From Parvibaculum sp039680535 (GTDB taxonomy: Bacteria > Pseudomonadota > Alphaproteobacteria > Parvibaculales > Parvibaculaceae): DNA of 64,000 nucleotides. Every line of letters begins with the position of its first letter. Position 1 is the first letter of the stretch. Location of the stretch: contig NZ_JBDKSS010000034.1 of the NCBI RefSeq assembly GCF_039680535.1, positions 4,107 to 68,106 on the forward strand, in the 5' to 3' direction. The translations under genes and the position numbers were made by a program. Shown here one piece after another: positions 8,391-16,994 of the stretch. The notes under the pieces were generated by a model. The model saw nothing but the letters and a program-made list of their open reading frames with translations. It was not told where the DNA came from and did no database searches.

Positions 8391-9599
8391 ATGGGTGACG
8401 CCGAACAAGCCATCATCAAGGTCGCGCAAGGGCTCGGCGCCGTCGATCCGGCGGCGTGGGACGCTTGCGCGAACCCCGTGGGCGAGCCCTTCAATCCCTT
8501 CGTCTCCCATGCCTTTCTGAGCGCGCTGGAAGATAGCGGCTCGGCGACGCGGCGCACCGGTTGGGCGCCCTATCACCTGCTTCTCGAAGACGGATGCGGC
8601 GGGCTTGCTGGCGCCATGCCGATGTACCTGAAGAGCCATAGCCGCGGCGAATATGTCTTCGACCACGGCTGGGCCGACGCCTATCAGCGTGCGGGCGGCA
8701 ACTACTATCCGAAGTTGCAGGTCTCGGTTCCTTTCACGCCCGCGACCGGCCCGCGCCTGCTGACACCATCGGGACCGGGCCGGGAGGCCGCAGAAGACCA
8801 GTTGCTCGCAGGCGCAATCGAAGTCGCGCGGCGCATGGGCGTTTCCTCGATCCACTGGACCTTCCTGCCCGAGCGGCAATGGAAGCGCCTCGGCGCTCAG
8901 GACTGCCTTCAACGCACCGATCAGCAGTTCCACTGGCACAATCGCGGTTACAAGACCTTCGACGATTTCCTTGCCGACCTCTCCTCGCGCAAGCGCAAGA
9001 TGATCCGCAAGGAGCGCGAGCGCGCGGTGGAGAATGGCGTCGAGATCGAATGGGTGACGGGTGCCGACCTCACCGAAGATCACTGGGACGCCTTTTATGC
9101 GTTCTACATGGACACGGGCAGCCGAAAATGGGGCAGCCCCTACCTCACGCGAGAATTCTTCAGCCTCATCAATGAACGCATGCCGGAGGACACCCTGCTC
9201 GTCATGGCGAAGCGCGCCGGGCGCTATGTCGCGGGCGCACTCAACTTCATCGGCGGCGACGTTCTTTTCGGCCGGAACTGGGGCGCCATCGAGCATCATC
9301 CATTCCTGCACTTCGAGTGCTGCTACTATCAGGCGATCGACTTTGCGATTGCGCGCGGCCTTTCCCGCGTGGAGGCGGGCGCGCAAGGCGAGCACAAGCT
9401 CGCGCGGGGCTATCTCCCCTCAAAAACCTATAGCGCGCACTGGATCGCCAATGCTGCCTTCCGCGAGGCCGTGGCGGAATATCTGGAGCGCGAGCGGATT
9501 TACGTCGACCGCGACGTCGAAGCTCTTGGCGAATATTCGCCATTCAGGCACGATCTCGCACCTGACGCCGACGCGCATATGCAAGAGGACGATTTCTGA
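8391..9599 (+). CDS. FemAB-like / GNAT-fold acyltransferase (former DUF482)
   Basis: A 402-residue protein of the FemAB-related N-acyltransferase family, often labelled 'peptidogalycan biosynthesis protein'. A tandem GNAT fold is expected. Visible family features are the GWAPYHLLL strand, the basic SSRKRKMIRKERERA helix, the FYMDTGSRKWG segment and the late EAGAQGEHKLARGY motif. The substrate is unestablished; peptidoglycan or peptide acylation has only been suggested. It is followed two bases later by the HIT gene, so these are co-transcribed. Confidence 0.8.
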   Translation: MGDAEQAIIKVAQGLGAVDPAAWDACANPVGEPFNPFVSHAFLSALEDSGSATRRTGWAPYHLLLEDGCGGLAGAMPMYLKSHSRGEYVFDHGWADAYQRAGGNYYPKLQVSVPFTPATGPRLLTPSGPGREAAEDQLLAGAIEVARRMGVSSIHWTFLPERQWKRLGAQDCLQRTDQQFHWHNRGYKTFDDFLADLSSRKRKMIRKERERAVENGVEIEWVTGADLTEDHWDAFYAFYMDTGSRKWGSPYLTREFFSLINERMPEDTLLVMAKRAGRYVAGALNFIGGDVLFGRNWGAIEHHPFLHFECCYYQAIDFAIARGLSRVEAGAQGEHKLARGYLPSKTYSAHWIANAAFREAVAEYLERERIYVDRDVEALGEYSPFRHDLAPDADAHMQEDDF

Positions 9600-9601
9600 G
9601 A

Positions 9602-10027
9602 ATGGCCTACGACAACAACAATATTTTCGCGAAGATCCTTCGCGGCGAGGCGCCCAGCTTCAAGGTTTACGAGGACGAGCGGACATTCGCCTTCATGGAT
9701 GTGATGCCGCAGTCGGAAGGCCACACGCTGGTGATCCCGAAGGTGCAGGCGGAAAACATCTTCGACCTCCCGCCGGATGACGCGGCAAACCTCATTCAGG
9801 TTACGCAGAAAATCGCCGTCGCCGTGAAGCGCGCCATCAAGGCGCCGGGCATCATGATTGCGCAGCTCAACGGCTCGGAAGCAGGCCAGACCGTCTTTCA
9901 CATTCACATGCACGTCATCCCCCGCTGGAGCGGCGCGGACCTGAAGCTGCATGCGCGCGAGATGGCTGACTTTGAAGTGCTGAAAGGCCAAGCGGAGCTC
10001 ATCAAGGCGGAACTCGCCAGAGGCTGA
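9602..10027 (+). CDS. HIT family protein (histidine triad nucleotide hydrolase)
   Basis: A 141-residue HINT-type protein that hydrolyses purine nucleoside phosphoramidates or dinucleotides. The triad is HIHMH at 100-104 followed by VIPRW, and the N-terminal half has the IFAKILRGE and GHTLVIPK segments seen in HIT proteins. It starts immediately after the acyltransferase stop and is followed by a strong hairpin, so it closes the operon. The physiological substrate cannot be told from sequence. Confidence 0.9.
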   Translation: MAYDNNNIFAKILRGEAPSFKVYEDERTFAFMDVMPQSEGHTLVIPKVQAENIFDLPPDDAANLIQVTQKIAVAVKRAIKAPGIMIAQLNGSEAGQTVFHIHMHVIPRWSGADLKLHAREMADFEVLKGQAELIKAELARG

Positions 10028-10045
10028 GAAGAGCCCCGCGCGAAA

Positions 10046-10085
10046 TGAAAAAGCCGCCGGAGCAATCCGGCGGCTTTCTCGTTTT
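10046..10085. terminator. Bidirectional intrinsic terminator between HIT and VOC genes
   Basis: Perfect ten-base stem (10051-10060 with 10067-10076) around AGCAAT. On the plus strand it is followed by TCTCGTTTT; on the minus strand by TTTTTCATTTC. It therefore serves both convergent genes. Confidence 0.9.
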
Positions 10086-10099
10086 CAGTCCAGGCGCAC

Positions 10100-10465
10100 T
10101 CAGCCCATATGGAAGGCGCAGAGCTTGTTGCCTTCGAGGTCGCGGAAATAAGCACCGTAGAAATTTCCGCCGCGCAGGCCCGGTGCACCTTCGTCCGTGC
10201 CGCCGAGCGCAAGCGCCTTGGCGTGGATCTTGTCGACATTCTCGCGCGAGCCAACGGCCAGCGCGACCATGTTGCCATTGCCGACCGTTGCCGCCTTGCC
10301 ATCATAGGGGGCGATGACACCGAGCATGGGGCCGCCATTCGACCAGAGGATGAGGCGGTCGCCATCTTCCATCACACGCTTCGCGCCAAGAAGGCCGAGA
10401 AGTTCGTCATAGAAGGCGCCCGCCTTTTTGCGGTCGTTGCTGCCAAGCGTTACATATCCGATCAT
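10100..10465 (-). CDS. Glyoxalase/VOC superfamily protein
   Basis: A 121-residue protein with one vicinal-oxygen-chelate unit (two beta-alpha-beta-beta-beta modules). It starts MIGYVTLGSNDRKKAGAFYD, typical of glyoxalase-like proteins, and ends with YFRDLEGNKLCAF, where the usual metal-binding Glu of the DPDGN-like motif is seen. Several such proteins are annotated lactoylglutathione lyase, but this short branch is generally uncharacterised. It lies downstream of clpA on the same strand, beyond a terminator. Confidence 0.8.
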   Translation of the reverse strand: MIGYVTLGSNDRKKAGAFYDELLGLLGAKRVMEDGDRLILWSNGGPMLGVIAPYDGKAATVGNGNMVALAVGSRENVDKIHAKALALGGTDEGAPGLRGGNFYGAYFRDLEGNKLCAFHMG

Positions 10466-10554
10466 TCTGTCCTCCCGTTTGGGTTATTGGATTTTGTCGC
10501 GGGAGTGTACAGGGCGACGCTTGGGAAGCGAACAGGAACCTTCGGGAAGATCGC

Positions 10555-10596
10555 CAGAAATGAAAGCGGCCATGAAGCTGAAACTTCATGGCCGCC
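10555..10596 (-). terminator. Intrinsic terminator after clpA
   Basis: Twelve-base perfect stem (10566-10577 with 10584-10595) with a six-base loop. Read on the minus strand it is followed by TTTCATTTCT. It lies 23 bases past the clpA stop. Confidence 0.85.
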
Positions 10597-10618
10597 TTGG
10601 TTCTTGCCGCCTGCACGC

Positions 10619-13000
10619 CTATTCGACGAGCAGCGGAACCTTGGGCGTCGTGCCGCCATTGCCGTTGTCGCCGCCGCTCTTCGGCGCGCCGGGTTTCCTC
10701 GGCGAACCGGGCTGACGGGGCGTCGCCTCCTCGATGTCGAAGACGAGCACATCGCCTTCGCCCACCCTGACGGTGACGTGCCCGCCCTTGGTGAGGCGGC
10801 CGAACAGCAACTCGTCCGCCAGCGGCTTCTTGATCGATTCCTGAATGACGCGGGCAAGAGGCCGCGCACCCATCTGATCGTCGTAACCGCGCGCGGCGAG
10901 CCACTTGTTCGCTTCCGGCGTCAAGGTCACCATGACATTGCGATCCGCAAGCTGTGCGTCGAGTTGCAGCACGAACTTCTCGACCACATTCGCAATGATT
11001 TCCGGCGTCAGCGGCGCGAAAGGAACGACCGCGTCGAGACGGTTGCGGAATTCCGGCGTGAAGAGCCGCTTGATCGCGTCTTCGTCCTCGCCGGCACGCT
11101 TGCCGCCGCCGAAACCAATCGCGTTCTTCGCCGCTTCCGAGGCGCCCGCATTCGTCGTCATGATGAGAACGACATTGCGGAAGTCGATCTTCTTGCCGTT
11201 ATGGTCGGTCAGCTTGCCGTGATCCATGACCTGCAACAGGATGTTGAACAGGTCCGGATGGGCCTTCTCGATCTCGTCGAGCAGCAGCACGCAATGCGGA
11301 TGCTGATCCACGCCATCGGTGAGCAGGCCGCCCTGATCGAAGCCGACATATCCGGGCGGCGCGCCGATGAGACGCGAAACCGTGTGCCGCTCCATATATT
11401 CCGACATGTCAAAGCGGAGCATCTCGACGCCGAGGATCGAGGCGAGCTGCCGCGCGACTTCCGTCTTGCCGACGCCCGTGGGCCCGGAGAAGAGGTAGGC
11501 GCCGATGGGCTTCTCGGGCTCGCGCAATCCGGCGCGGGCAAGCTTGATCGAAGCCGAGAGCGCTTCGATGGCCTTGTCCTGGCCAAAGACGACGCGCTTC
11601 AGTTCCTTGCCGAGGTCCTTCAGCTTCTCGGTATCGGTCTTCGAGACGGACTTTGGCGGTATGCGCGCCATCGTCGCGATGACGCTTTCGATCTCGGTGA
11701 CGCCGATGGTCTTCTTGCGGCGCGATTCCGGCAGCAGCATCTGCGAGGCGCCCGCCTCGTCGATCACGTCGATCGCCTTGTCGGGCAGCTTGCGGTCATG
11801 CATGTACTTTGCCGACAGCTCGACGGCTGACTTGATGGCGTCGTTCGTGTAGCGGACCTTGTGGAAGTCCTCGTAGTAGGGCTTCAGACCCTTCAGGATC
11901 TTGATCGAATCCGGGACGGTCGGCTCTGCCACGTCGATCTTCTGGAAGCGACGGACAAGCGCACGGTCCTTTTCGAAGTGCTGACGATATTCCTTGTAGG
12001 TCGTCGAGCCGATGCAGCGCAGCGTGCCGCTGGCAAGCGCCGGCTTGAGCAGGTTCGAGGCGTCCATCGCGCCGCCCGACGTCGCGCCAGCGCCGATCAC
12101 CGTGTGGATCTCGTCGATGAACATGACCGCGCCCGGATAGGCTTCGAGTTCCTTGATGACCGCCTTGATGCGCTCCTCGAAATCGCCGCGATAGCGCGTG
12201 CCCGCGAGCAGCGTGCCCATATCGAGCGAGAAGATCGTCGCATCGAGCAGCACCTCGGGCACCTCGCCCTTGACGATGCGGCGCGCGAGCCCCTCGGCAA
12301 TCGCCGTCTTGCCGACGCCGGGATCACCGACGAAGAGCGGATTGTTCTTCGAACGGCGGCATAGAATCTGAATCGTGCGCTCGACTTCCTTCTCGCGCCC
12401 GATCAGCGGATCGATCTTGCCGGACCTCGCCTTCTCGTTGAGGTTCACGCAATAGGCGTCCAGCGCCTCGGTGGAGCGCTCCTTGCCGTTCTTCGGCTTT
12501 TCGCGCTGCTCGCCCTCATTGTCCGAGGCGCCGCGCACCGGGCGCGACTCGTTCATGTCGGCGCGCTTGGCGATGCCGTGACTGATGTAGTTCACGGCGT
12601 CGTAACGCGTCATGTCCTGCTCCTGCAGGAAATAGGCGGCGTGGCTCTCGCGCTCGGCGAACATGGCCACGAGCACATTGGCGCCCGTCACCTCGTCCCG
12701 GCCCGAAGACTGGACGTGGATCACGGCCCGCTGAATCACGCGCTGGAAGCCTGCCGTCGGCTTCGAGTCCTCACCGTCGTCGACGACCAGACTCGACAGT
12801 TCATTGTCTATGTAATTGGTAAGCTGCTGGCGGAGGACGCCGAGATCGACATTGCAGGCCCGCATGACGGCGGCTGCGTCTGAATCATCCAGCAAAGCCA
12901 GCAACAGATGTTCGAGCGTCGCATATTCGTGATTACGGTCATTGGCCAGCGCCAGTGCCCGATGTAGGCCTTCCTCCAGACTGCGTGAAAATGTCGGCAC
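10619..13000 (-). CDS. clpA: ATP-dependent Clp protease ATP-binding subunit ClpA
   Basis: Hexameric AAA+ unfoldase that feeds substrates to ClpP; 793 residues, slightly longer than E. coli ClpA. The N-domain (about 1-145) is the ClpS docking site, followed by a charged, variable linker (150-180). AAA-1 has Walker A GDPGVGKT at 225-232 and Walker B MFIDEIH; AAA-2 has GPTGVGKT at 506-513 and LLLDEIEKAHPD. The C-terminus carries a Pro/Gly/Asn-rich tail (about 750-793) that is probably disordered. It lies 70 bases downstream of clpS and shares its promoter. Confidence 0.97.
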   Translation of the reverse strand: MPTFSRSLEEGLHRALALANDRNHEYATLEHLLLALLDDSDAAAVMRACNVDLGVLRQQLTNYIDNELSSLVVDDGEDSKPTAGFQRVIQRAVIHVQSSGRDEVTGANVLVAMFAERESHAAYFLQEQDMTRYDAVNYISHGIAKRADMNESRPVRGASDNEGEQREKPKNGKERSTEALDAYCVNLNEKARSGKIDPLIGREKEVERTIQILCRRSKNNPLFVGDPGVGKTAIAEGLARRIVKGEVPEVLLDATIFSLDMGTLLAGTRYRGDFEERIKAVIKELEAYPGAVMFIDEIHTVIGAGATSGGAMDASNLLKPALASGTLRCIGSTTYKEYRQHFEKDRALVRRFQKIDVAEPTVPDSIKILKGLKPYYEDFHKVRYTNDAIKSAVELSAKYMHDRKLPDKAIDVIDEAGASQMLLPESRRKKTIGVTEIESVIATMARIPPKSVSKTDTEKLKDLGKELKRVVFGQDKAIEALSASIKLARAGLREPEKPIGAYLFSGPTGVGKTEVARQLASILGVEMLRFDMSEYMERHTVSRLIGAPPGYVGFDQGGLLTDGVDQHPHCVLLLDEIEKAHPDLFNILLQVMDHGKLTDHNGKKIDFRNVVLIMTTNAGASEAAKNAIGFGGGKRAGEDEDAIKRLFTPEFRNRLDAVVPFAPLTPEIIANVVEKFVLQLDAQLADRNVMVTLTPEANKWLAARGYDDQMGARPLARVIQESIKKPLADELLFGRLTKGGHVTVRVGEGDVLVFDIEEATPRQPGSPRKPGAPKSGGDNGNGGTTPKVPLLVE

Positions 13001-13070
13001 TTAAGACCTTTCCTTCCGCTGCGCGTCAGCCCTGTGACCCAACGAGTGACTAAAACAACCGCTCCGAATG

Positions 13071-13400
13071 TTACTCTCTCTCCATCGTGCATTGCAGCGG
13101 ATGTTGGTGCTGCCGCGCGAAATCCATGACCTGGGTGACCTTCGTCTCCGCAACCTCATACGTATAGAGACCGCAGATTCCGACGCCGTGCTGATGCACA
13201 TGCAGCATGATCCGGGTCGCATCTTCCCGCCCCTTGTTGAAGAAGTGCTCCAGCACAAGAACCACGAACTCCATGGGAGTGTAGTCGTCGTTCAGCAGAA
13301 GCACCTTGTACAAGGAGGGCTTTTTCGTTTTCGGCTTCGTTTTCGAGATGACGCCGGTATTCGTACCCTCGTCATCTCCCCGCCGCGTGTCGTCAGACAT
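13071..13400 (-). CDS. clpS: ClpS adaptor (N-end rule substrate selector)
   Basis: A 109-residue adaptor that delivers N-degron substrates to ClpA. After a disordered, charged N-terminal tail comes the conserved core: YKVLLLNDDYTPMEFV, the HHVHQHG-like MLHVHQHG helix that lines the N-degron pocket, and the closing VTQVMDFAR. The frame can be extended seven codons to a GTG, but the ATG at 13400 has AGGA seven bases upstream and is preferred. It is the first gene of clpS-clpA. Confidence 0.95.
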   Translation of the reverse strand: MSDDTRRGDDEGTNTGVISKTKPKTKKPSLYKVLLLNDDYTPMEFVVLVLEHFFNKGREDATRIMLHVHQHGVGICGLYTYEVAETKVTQVMDFARQHQHPLQCTMERE

Positions 13401-13481
13401 GCCCCGATCCTGCAAAATCACTCAAACCGGCCAATCTCCCATCCCGGCAAGCCGGATTTCGACGCTCGACCATCAATCCAA

Positions 13482-13501
13482 GCCGGAAGCACGCTTCCGG
13501 C
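13482..13501. repeat. Perfect inverted repeat at the clpSA transcription start
   Basis: GCCGGAAGC and GCTTCCGGC face each other across two bases. The repeat falls at about +1 to +20 of the transcript predicted from the promoter at 13508-13536. It could be an operator or a 5' stem-loop on the mRNA. Confidence 0.6.
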
Positions 13502-13507
13502 CCGTCT

Positions 13508-13536
13508 ATTAGATAAGCCAAATTCGCCAATTTCAA
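13508..13536 (-). promoter_or_regulatory. Predicted sigma-70 promoter of clpS-clpA
   Basis: On the minus strand, TTGAAA (13536-13531) and TCTAAT (13513-13508) are each one base off consensus and are separated by 17 bases. Transcription would begin near 13501, giving a leader of about 100 bases before clpS. Confidence 0.65.
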
Positions 13537-13864
13537 AGCCCGATCCGCTGCAATCTCCGCGGCCATGCCCGGGCGTTCATCGTCGTTGCGAAAATGGGGC
13601 CTGGCGACCGCCAATATCGAGCATAGACTGAGTCGGAAGCCACGCCGGTCAGCGGCCATCTGACGTGCGGTCGATACCGCCATGGTGGTTCAATTTGGGT
13701 GAAACATGCCCAAGCTTCGGGAATCGCGACCTTTTTTTGGCATTTTCATGGCTGCCGGGGATTCACAAGGCGACTCGGCACAGTTAGAGTAACCACAAGG
13801 TGAAGTTGCGTATTCGCCGCGCTTGTCCGGCAGGGGCAGGCGAAGATAAAGGGGTTATCGGGGT

Positions 13865-15661
13865 ATGTTTTTGTCTTCGCTCGCGATCGCACCGTCAGGC
13901 CACGCATTGCCCAGACTGCGCCGCCAAGGTGTGGCGTTCGTATGCGCGGTGCTCGTTGCCTGTCTTGCCTTCTCGACGGTTGCGGAAGCCAAGACCAAGA
14001 AGCACCGCCGGCATAGCGAAGCTGGCGGCTTCACGCCGACTGCGGCCTCACTCGTCGTCGATTACTATTCCGGTCGCGTGCTCTATTCCAGCAACGCCGA
14101 TGCGCAGACCTATCCCGCCTCGCTGACCAAGGTGATGACGCTTTATCTTCTGTTCGAGCGTCTGCAGCAGGGTACCATATCGCTCAATTCGCGCGTCCCG
14201 ATCTCGACTCATGCCGCCAATCAGGCGCCGTCGCGTCTCGGCCTCCGTCCCGGTCAGACGATCCGCGTTGAAGACGCGATCCTCGCGCTGGTGACGAAGT
14301 CGGCAAACGATATCGCGGTCGCGCTGGCAGAATATATGGGCGGTACCGAAAAGGATTTTGCCCGGCTGATGACGGCGAAGGCGCGTGCGCTCGGCATGAG
14401 CCGCACGCAATACATGAATGCCTCAGGCCTGCCCAACAAGGGACAGCTCACCACGGCCCGAGATCAGGCCACGCTCGCCAAGCGCGTGCAGACCGATTTC
14501 CCGCAGTATTTCCGCTATTTCAGCACTGAGGAATTCGCCTGGAACGGCGCAGTCATCAGGAACCACAACCACCTGCTCGGAAAATATGAGGGCGTGACGG
14601 GTCTCAAGACCGGTTACACCGCCGCTTCCGGCTTCAACCTCACGACGACCGTCAAGCGCGACAACAAATCCCTGATTGGCGTCGTCCTTGGCGGCAAGAC
14701 ATCGCGCGCGCGAGATCTGCAGATGGTGGCGATCCTCGACCGCGCCCTGCCCAGCGCCATGGCCATGCGCGACACAGGCACCCGACTCGCTTCCGCCACC
14801 CCGCGCCCCACGACGCAGGCCGGTATTTCCAACGGCGACCGGCAGGCGCTCGCTTCCCTCGTCTCCCGCGACGAACCCGATCCGGATGAAGAGTCCTATA
14901 CCGGCACCGAGCAGGTCGCGAGCCTGACGGCCCCGACGCCCGCTCAACCGGTGGCGCAGTCGCAGCCGCCAGTGGTGAAGCCTGTGAAGCCCGCCGTCCC
15001 GGTTCAGTCAGCGTCGCTCGGCTCGCCCGCCCCGGCCAGGTCCGTCCCCATTCTGAATGCGGAGCCTGCGGCGCAACGTGTCGCTTCGGTCGAGCCCACC
15101 GCACCGGTTGCAGCCGCGCGATCCGCCTCCGCGCCCATCGACCGCGCCACCGCCTATGCGCTTGCCGCCATCCACAAGGCTGAAGGCCCGGTGCGGACCG
15201 CAGGCCGCGAAATCGGCAGCCTCATCGTGACGCCGGCGCAGGCGAGCGAAGGCAACCAGGCAACGCAGTACGCCACCGGTCAGAAGATCGATCTCGCGCA
15301 GGCTTCCACGAAGCCGGCCACCGCGCGCTCCGGCCATAGCTGGCATGCCGGCGATCCGCTCATTCCAGAAGGCACATGGGTCATTCAGATCGGCGCCTAT
15401 GCGGACCAGGCCGATGCGGTCGATCGCATCCGCTCGGCCATCAAGGCAGCGCCCGAACTCGGCAAGGCAGTTCCGGTGACAGTCGCGGTGAAGACGGCCG
15501 ACAACCGCACCCTCTACCGTTCCCGGTTCGGTGGCTTTGACGATGAGCGCGACGCACGTAAAGCCTGCGGTCGACTGGCACGCCAGAGCATTTCCTGCGT
15601 CACCATCCCGCCCGCAAACTGGGCCATGCCCAAGGGCGAGAGGGAAAGGCAGCGGGGTTAG
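13865..15661 (+). CDS. D-alanyl-D-alanine carboxypeptidase with C-terminal SPOR domain
   Basis: A penicillin-binding peptidase of the PBP5/6 (S11) family that trims the terminal D-Ala of peptidoglycan peptides; 598 residues. An N-terminal signal (residues 20-42, ending AEA) exports it. The catalytic motifs are S86-L-T-K89, S146-A-N148 and K248-T-G250. After about 330 comes a Pro/Ala/Val-rich linker of some 170 residues, then a SPOR domain (about 505-580, WVIQIGAYADQ) that binds denuded glycan at division sites. The stop overlaps that of convergent mipZ by four bases. Confidence 0.92.
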   Translation: MFLSSLAIAPSGHALPRLRRQGVAFVCAVLVACLAFSTVAEAKTKKHRRHSEAGGFTPTAASLVVDYYSGRVLYSSNADAQTYPASLTKVMTLYLLFERLQQGTISLNSRVPISTHAANQAPSRLGLRPGQTIRVEDAILALVTKSANDIAVALAEYMGGTEKDFARLMTAKARALGMSRTQYMNASGLPNKGQLTTARDQATLAKRVQTDFPQYFRYFSTEEFAWNGAVIRNHNHLLGKYEGVTGLKTGYTAASGFNLTTTVKRDNKSLIGVVLGGKTSRARDLQMVAILDRALPSAMAMRDTGTRLASATPRPTTQAGISNGDRQALASLVSRDEPDPDEESYTGTEQVASLTAPTPAQPVAQSQPPVVKPVKPAVPVQSASLGSPAPARSVPILNAEPAAQRVASVEPTAPVAAARSASAPIDRATAYALAAIHKAEGPVRTAGREIGSLIVTPAQASEGNQATQYATGQKIDLAQASTKPATARSGHSWHAGDPLIPEGTWVIQIGAYADQADAVDRIRSAIKAAPELGKAVPVTVAVKTADNRTLYRSRFGGFDDERDARKACGRLARQSISCVTIPPANWAMPKGERERQRG

Positions 15662-16602
15662 CCGACGCTCGGGCTTTGCGCTTCGTCGCCCGCCTGGTCC
15701 GGTGAGGACTCGCCTTGCGGTTCGCCTTCTCCCTCTTCCGCCGCCGCCTCGGTCGGCACTTCCGCGCTCTGTACGCGGGGCATGGGTAGTTCGAGCACGT
15801 CCAGCAACGCCCTGACTTCCGCCCGCGCAGCCACATGCGACATCGACATCTGCGCCTCGACGCCTTCCTGACGAAGGTCGAGCAAGGTCAGGCCGGACGG
15901 AAACATTTCACGAAAGATGACACGCTCGCCCACGCCCGGCGCAAGACGGAAGCCGATGCGCGCCGCCAGCGACTCCAGCACGCCCTCGACGCGCCGCTTG
16001 TTCTTGGCTGCGAGCGACGACAGACGGTTCCTCATCACGACCCAGTCGATCTTGCCGCCATCACGCATGACGCGCCGCTTGCGGCTTTCCCAGACCATTT
16101 CGCTGTAGACGCTCGGGCCCTTGATCTTCCAGCTTTGCGGATCAACGCGGCCCAGAAGGTCGAAATCGACAAAGCTGTCGTTCATCGGCGTGATGAGCGT
16201 GTCGGCGGTCGCATGGGCAAGCCGCGACAGGTATGAGTCGGCGCCGGGGCAGTCGATGACGATAAAGTCGTTCTCCGCAGAGAGCCGGTTGAACTCCGCC
16301 TCGAAGGCCGCCCGCTCGATTGCCTGCGCCTCGGTGACCGTGTCTGCGTCCGAACGGGGAATCACGACATGGTCCGGCATGACGAGTTTCACGCCATTCG
16401 CCTCGGCCCAGGCCTTGCGGTTCTCCACATAGCGCGTGAGCGAGCGCTGCCGGCTGTCGAGGTCCATCGAGCCGACTCGCGCTCCTTCATGCAGCAGAAG
16501 CGCAATCAGATGCATGGCGGTGGTGGTCTTGCCCGACCCGCCCTTTTCATTGCCCAGCACCACAATGTGCGCCAGCCCCTTGCCCGGCATCGTCTCCGTC
16601 AT
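15658..16602 (-). CDS. mipZ: Division-plane positioning ATPase MipZ
   Basis: ParA/MinD-type ATPase that forms a gradient from the chromosome poles and keeps FtsZ from assembling except at midcell. The deviant Walker P-loop GNEKGGSGKTT is at 17-27. The family-diagnostic segments MDLDSRQRS, PMNDSFVDFD and MFPSGLTLLDL align by eye with Caulobacter MipZ. The start at 16602 gives 314 residues; the open frame extends 24 codons upstream without a better ribosome site. The last 35 residues form an acidic, probably disordered tail (repeated Glu, Ala, Gly, Ser) not found in the Caulobacter protein. Confidence 0.92.
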   Translation of the reverse strand: MTETMPGKGLAHIVVLGNEKGGSGKTTTAMHLIALLLHEGARVGSMDLDSRQRSLTRYVENRKAWAEANGVKLVMPDHVVIPRSDADTVTEAQAIERAAFEAEFNRLSAENDFIVIDCPGADSYLSRLAHATADTLITPMNDSFVDFDLLGRVDPQSWKIKGPSVYSEMVWESRKRRVMRDGGKIDWVVMRNRLSSLAAKNKRRVEGVLESLAARIGFRLAPGVGERVIFREMFPSGLTLLDLRQEGVEAQMSMSHVAARAEVRALLDVLELPMPRVQSAEVPTEAAAEEGEGEPQGESSPDQAGDEAQSPSVG

Positions 16603-16775
16603 CGCCCCGTACCTGTACGCCTGGTGAACTTGTAGCAGAGTGTGGGTTCGGCCGCCCGGCGTCAATCGCGACACCGGCCAACCCCGAATCCCCCATACCC
16701 TTCTGATAATGCGATTAGCGGCTTTCTCAAAATCCGATCCTGCCCATTTAATAATCCTGATGAAACGGCGGGCAA

Positions 16776-16813
16776 AACCGTGCAGACTTCCGCATAGGGA
16801 AGTCCGCGCGGTT
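16776..16813. repeat. Long inverted repeat upstream of mipZ
   Basis: Arms 16776-16791 and 16798-16813 pair at 15 of 16 positions, including one G-T pair, around a six-base loop. There is no T run downstream on the plus strand, so a terminator is unlikely. Confidence 0.65.
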
Positions 16814-16819
16814 CGTCAA
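16791..16819 (-). promoter_or_regulatory. Candidate mipZ promoter overlapping the inverted repeat
   Basis: Minus-strand TTGACG (16819-16814) lies 17 bases before TATGCG (16796-16791). The -35 box is good and the -10 box weak. The spacer and -10 box lie inside the inverted repeat, an arrangement that would allow repression. Confidence 0.35.
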
Positions 16820-16994
16820 AAGGGGGGCCGCATTGATGATGCACTCACAATTCAGCCTGAGAAGTCTAGAGGTCTGCGTGGTCCGTCGGTAAAGCGCCGG
16901 GGACCAAACGGCTGCGCGTCGTCTTCCCGTTCTGTGGTTAAGCGGTGGATCGTCGATCCTCCGAGGCAACACATTTCGAACGAATGAGGGGACG

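Larger units (their letters stand above)
13401..13864. other. Intergenic region between clpS and the D,D-carboxypeptidase
   Basis: 464 bases between divergent genes. Its clpS-proximal part holds the clpSA promoter and an inverted repeat, both listed separately. A 96-codon minus-strand frame at 13393-13683 has no ribosome site and AT-rich third positions unlike neighbouring genes, so I do not call it. In the remaining 300 bases towards the carboxypeptidase I see no further gene or clear promoter. Confidence 0.6.
16603..16994. other. Divergent intergenic region between mipZ and the permease
   Basis: 392 bases. The middle holds a long imperfect inverted repeat and a candidate mipZ promoter, listed separately. 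I find no open frame with a ribosome site. Towards the permease I cannot point to a convincing -35/-10 pair; GAGGGGACG just before 16995 is its ribosome site. Confidence 0.6.

Noticed and set aside
13393..13683. 96-codon minus-strand open frame between clpS and the carboxypeptidase
   Set aside because: No ribosome site before its ATG, third codon positions much less GC-rich than in neighbouring genes, it covers the clpSA promoter and inverted repeat, and it runs into clpS.
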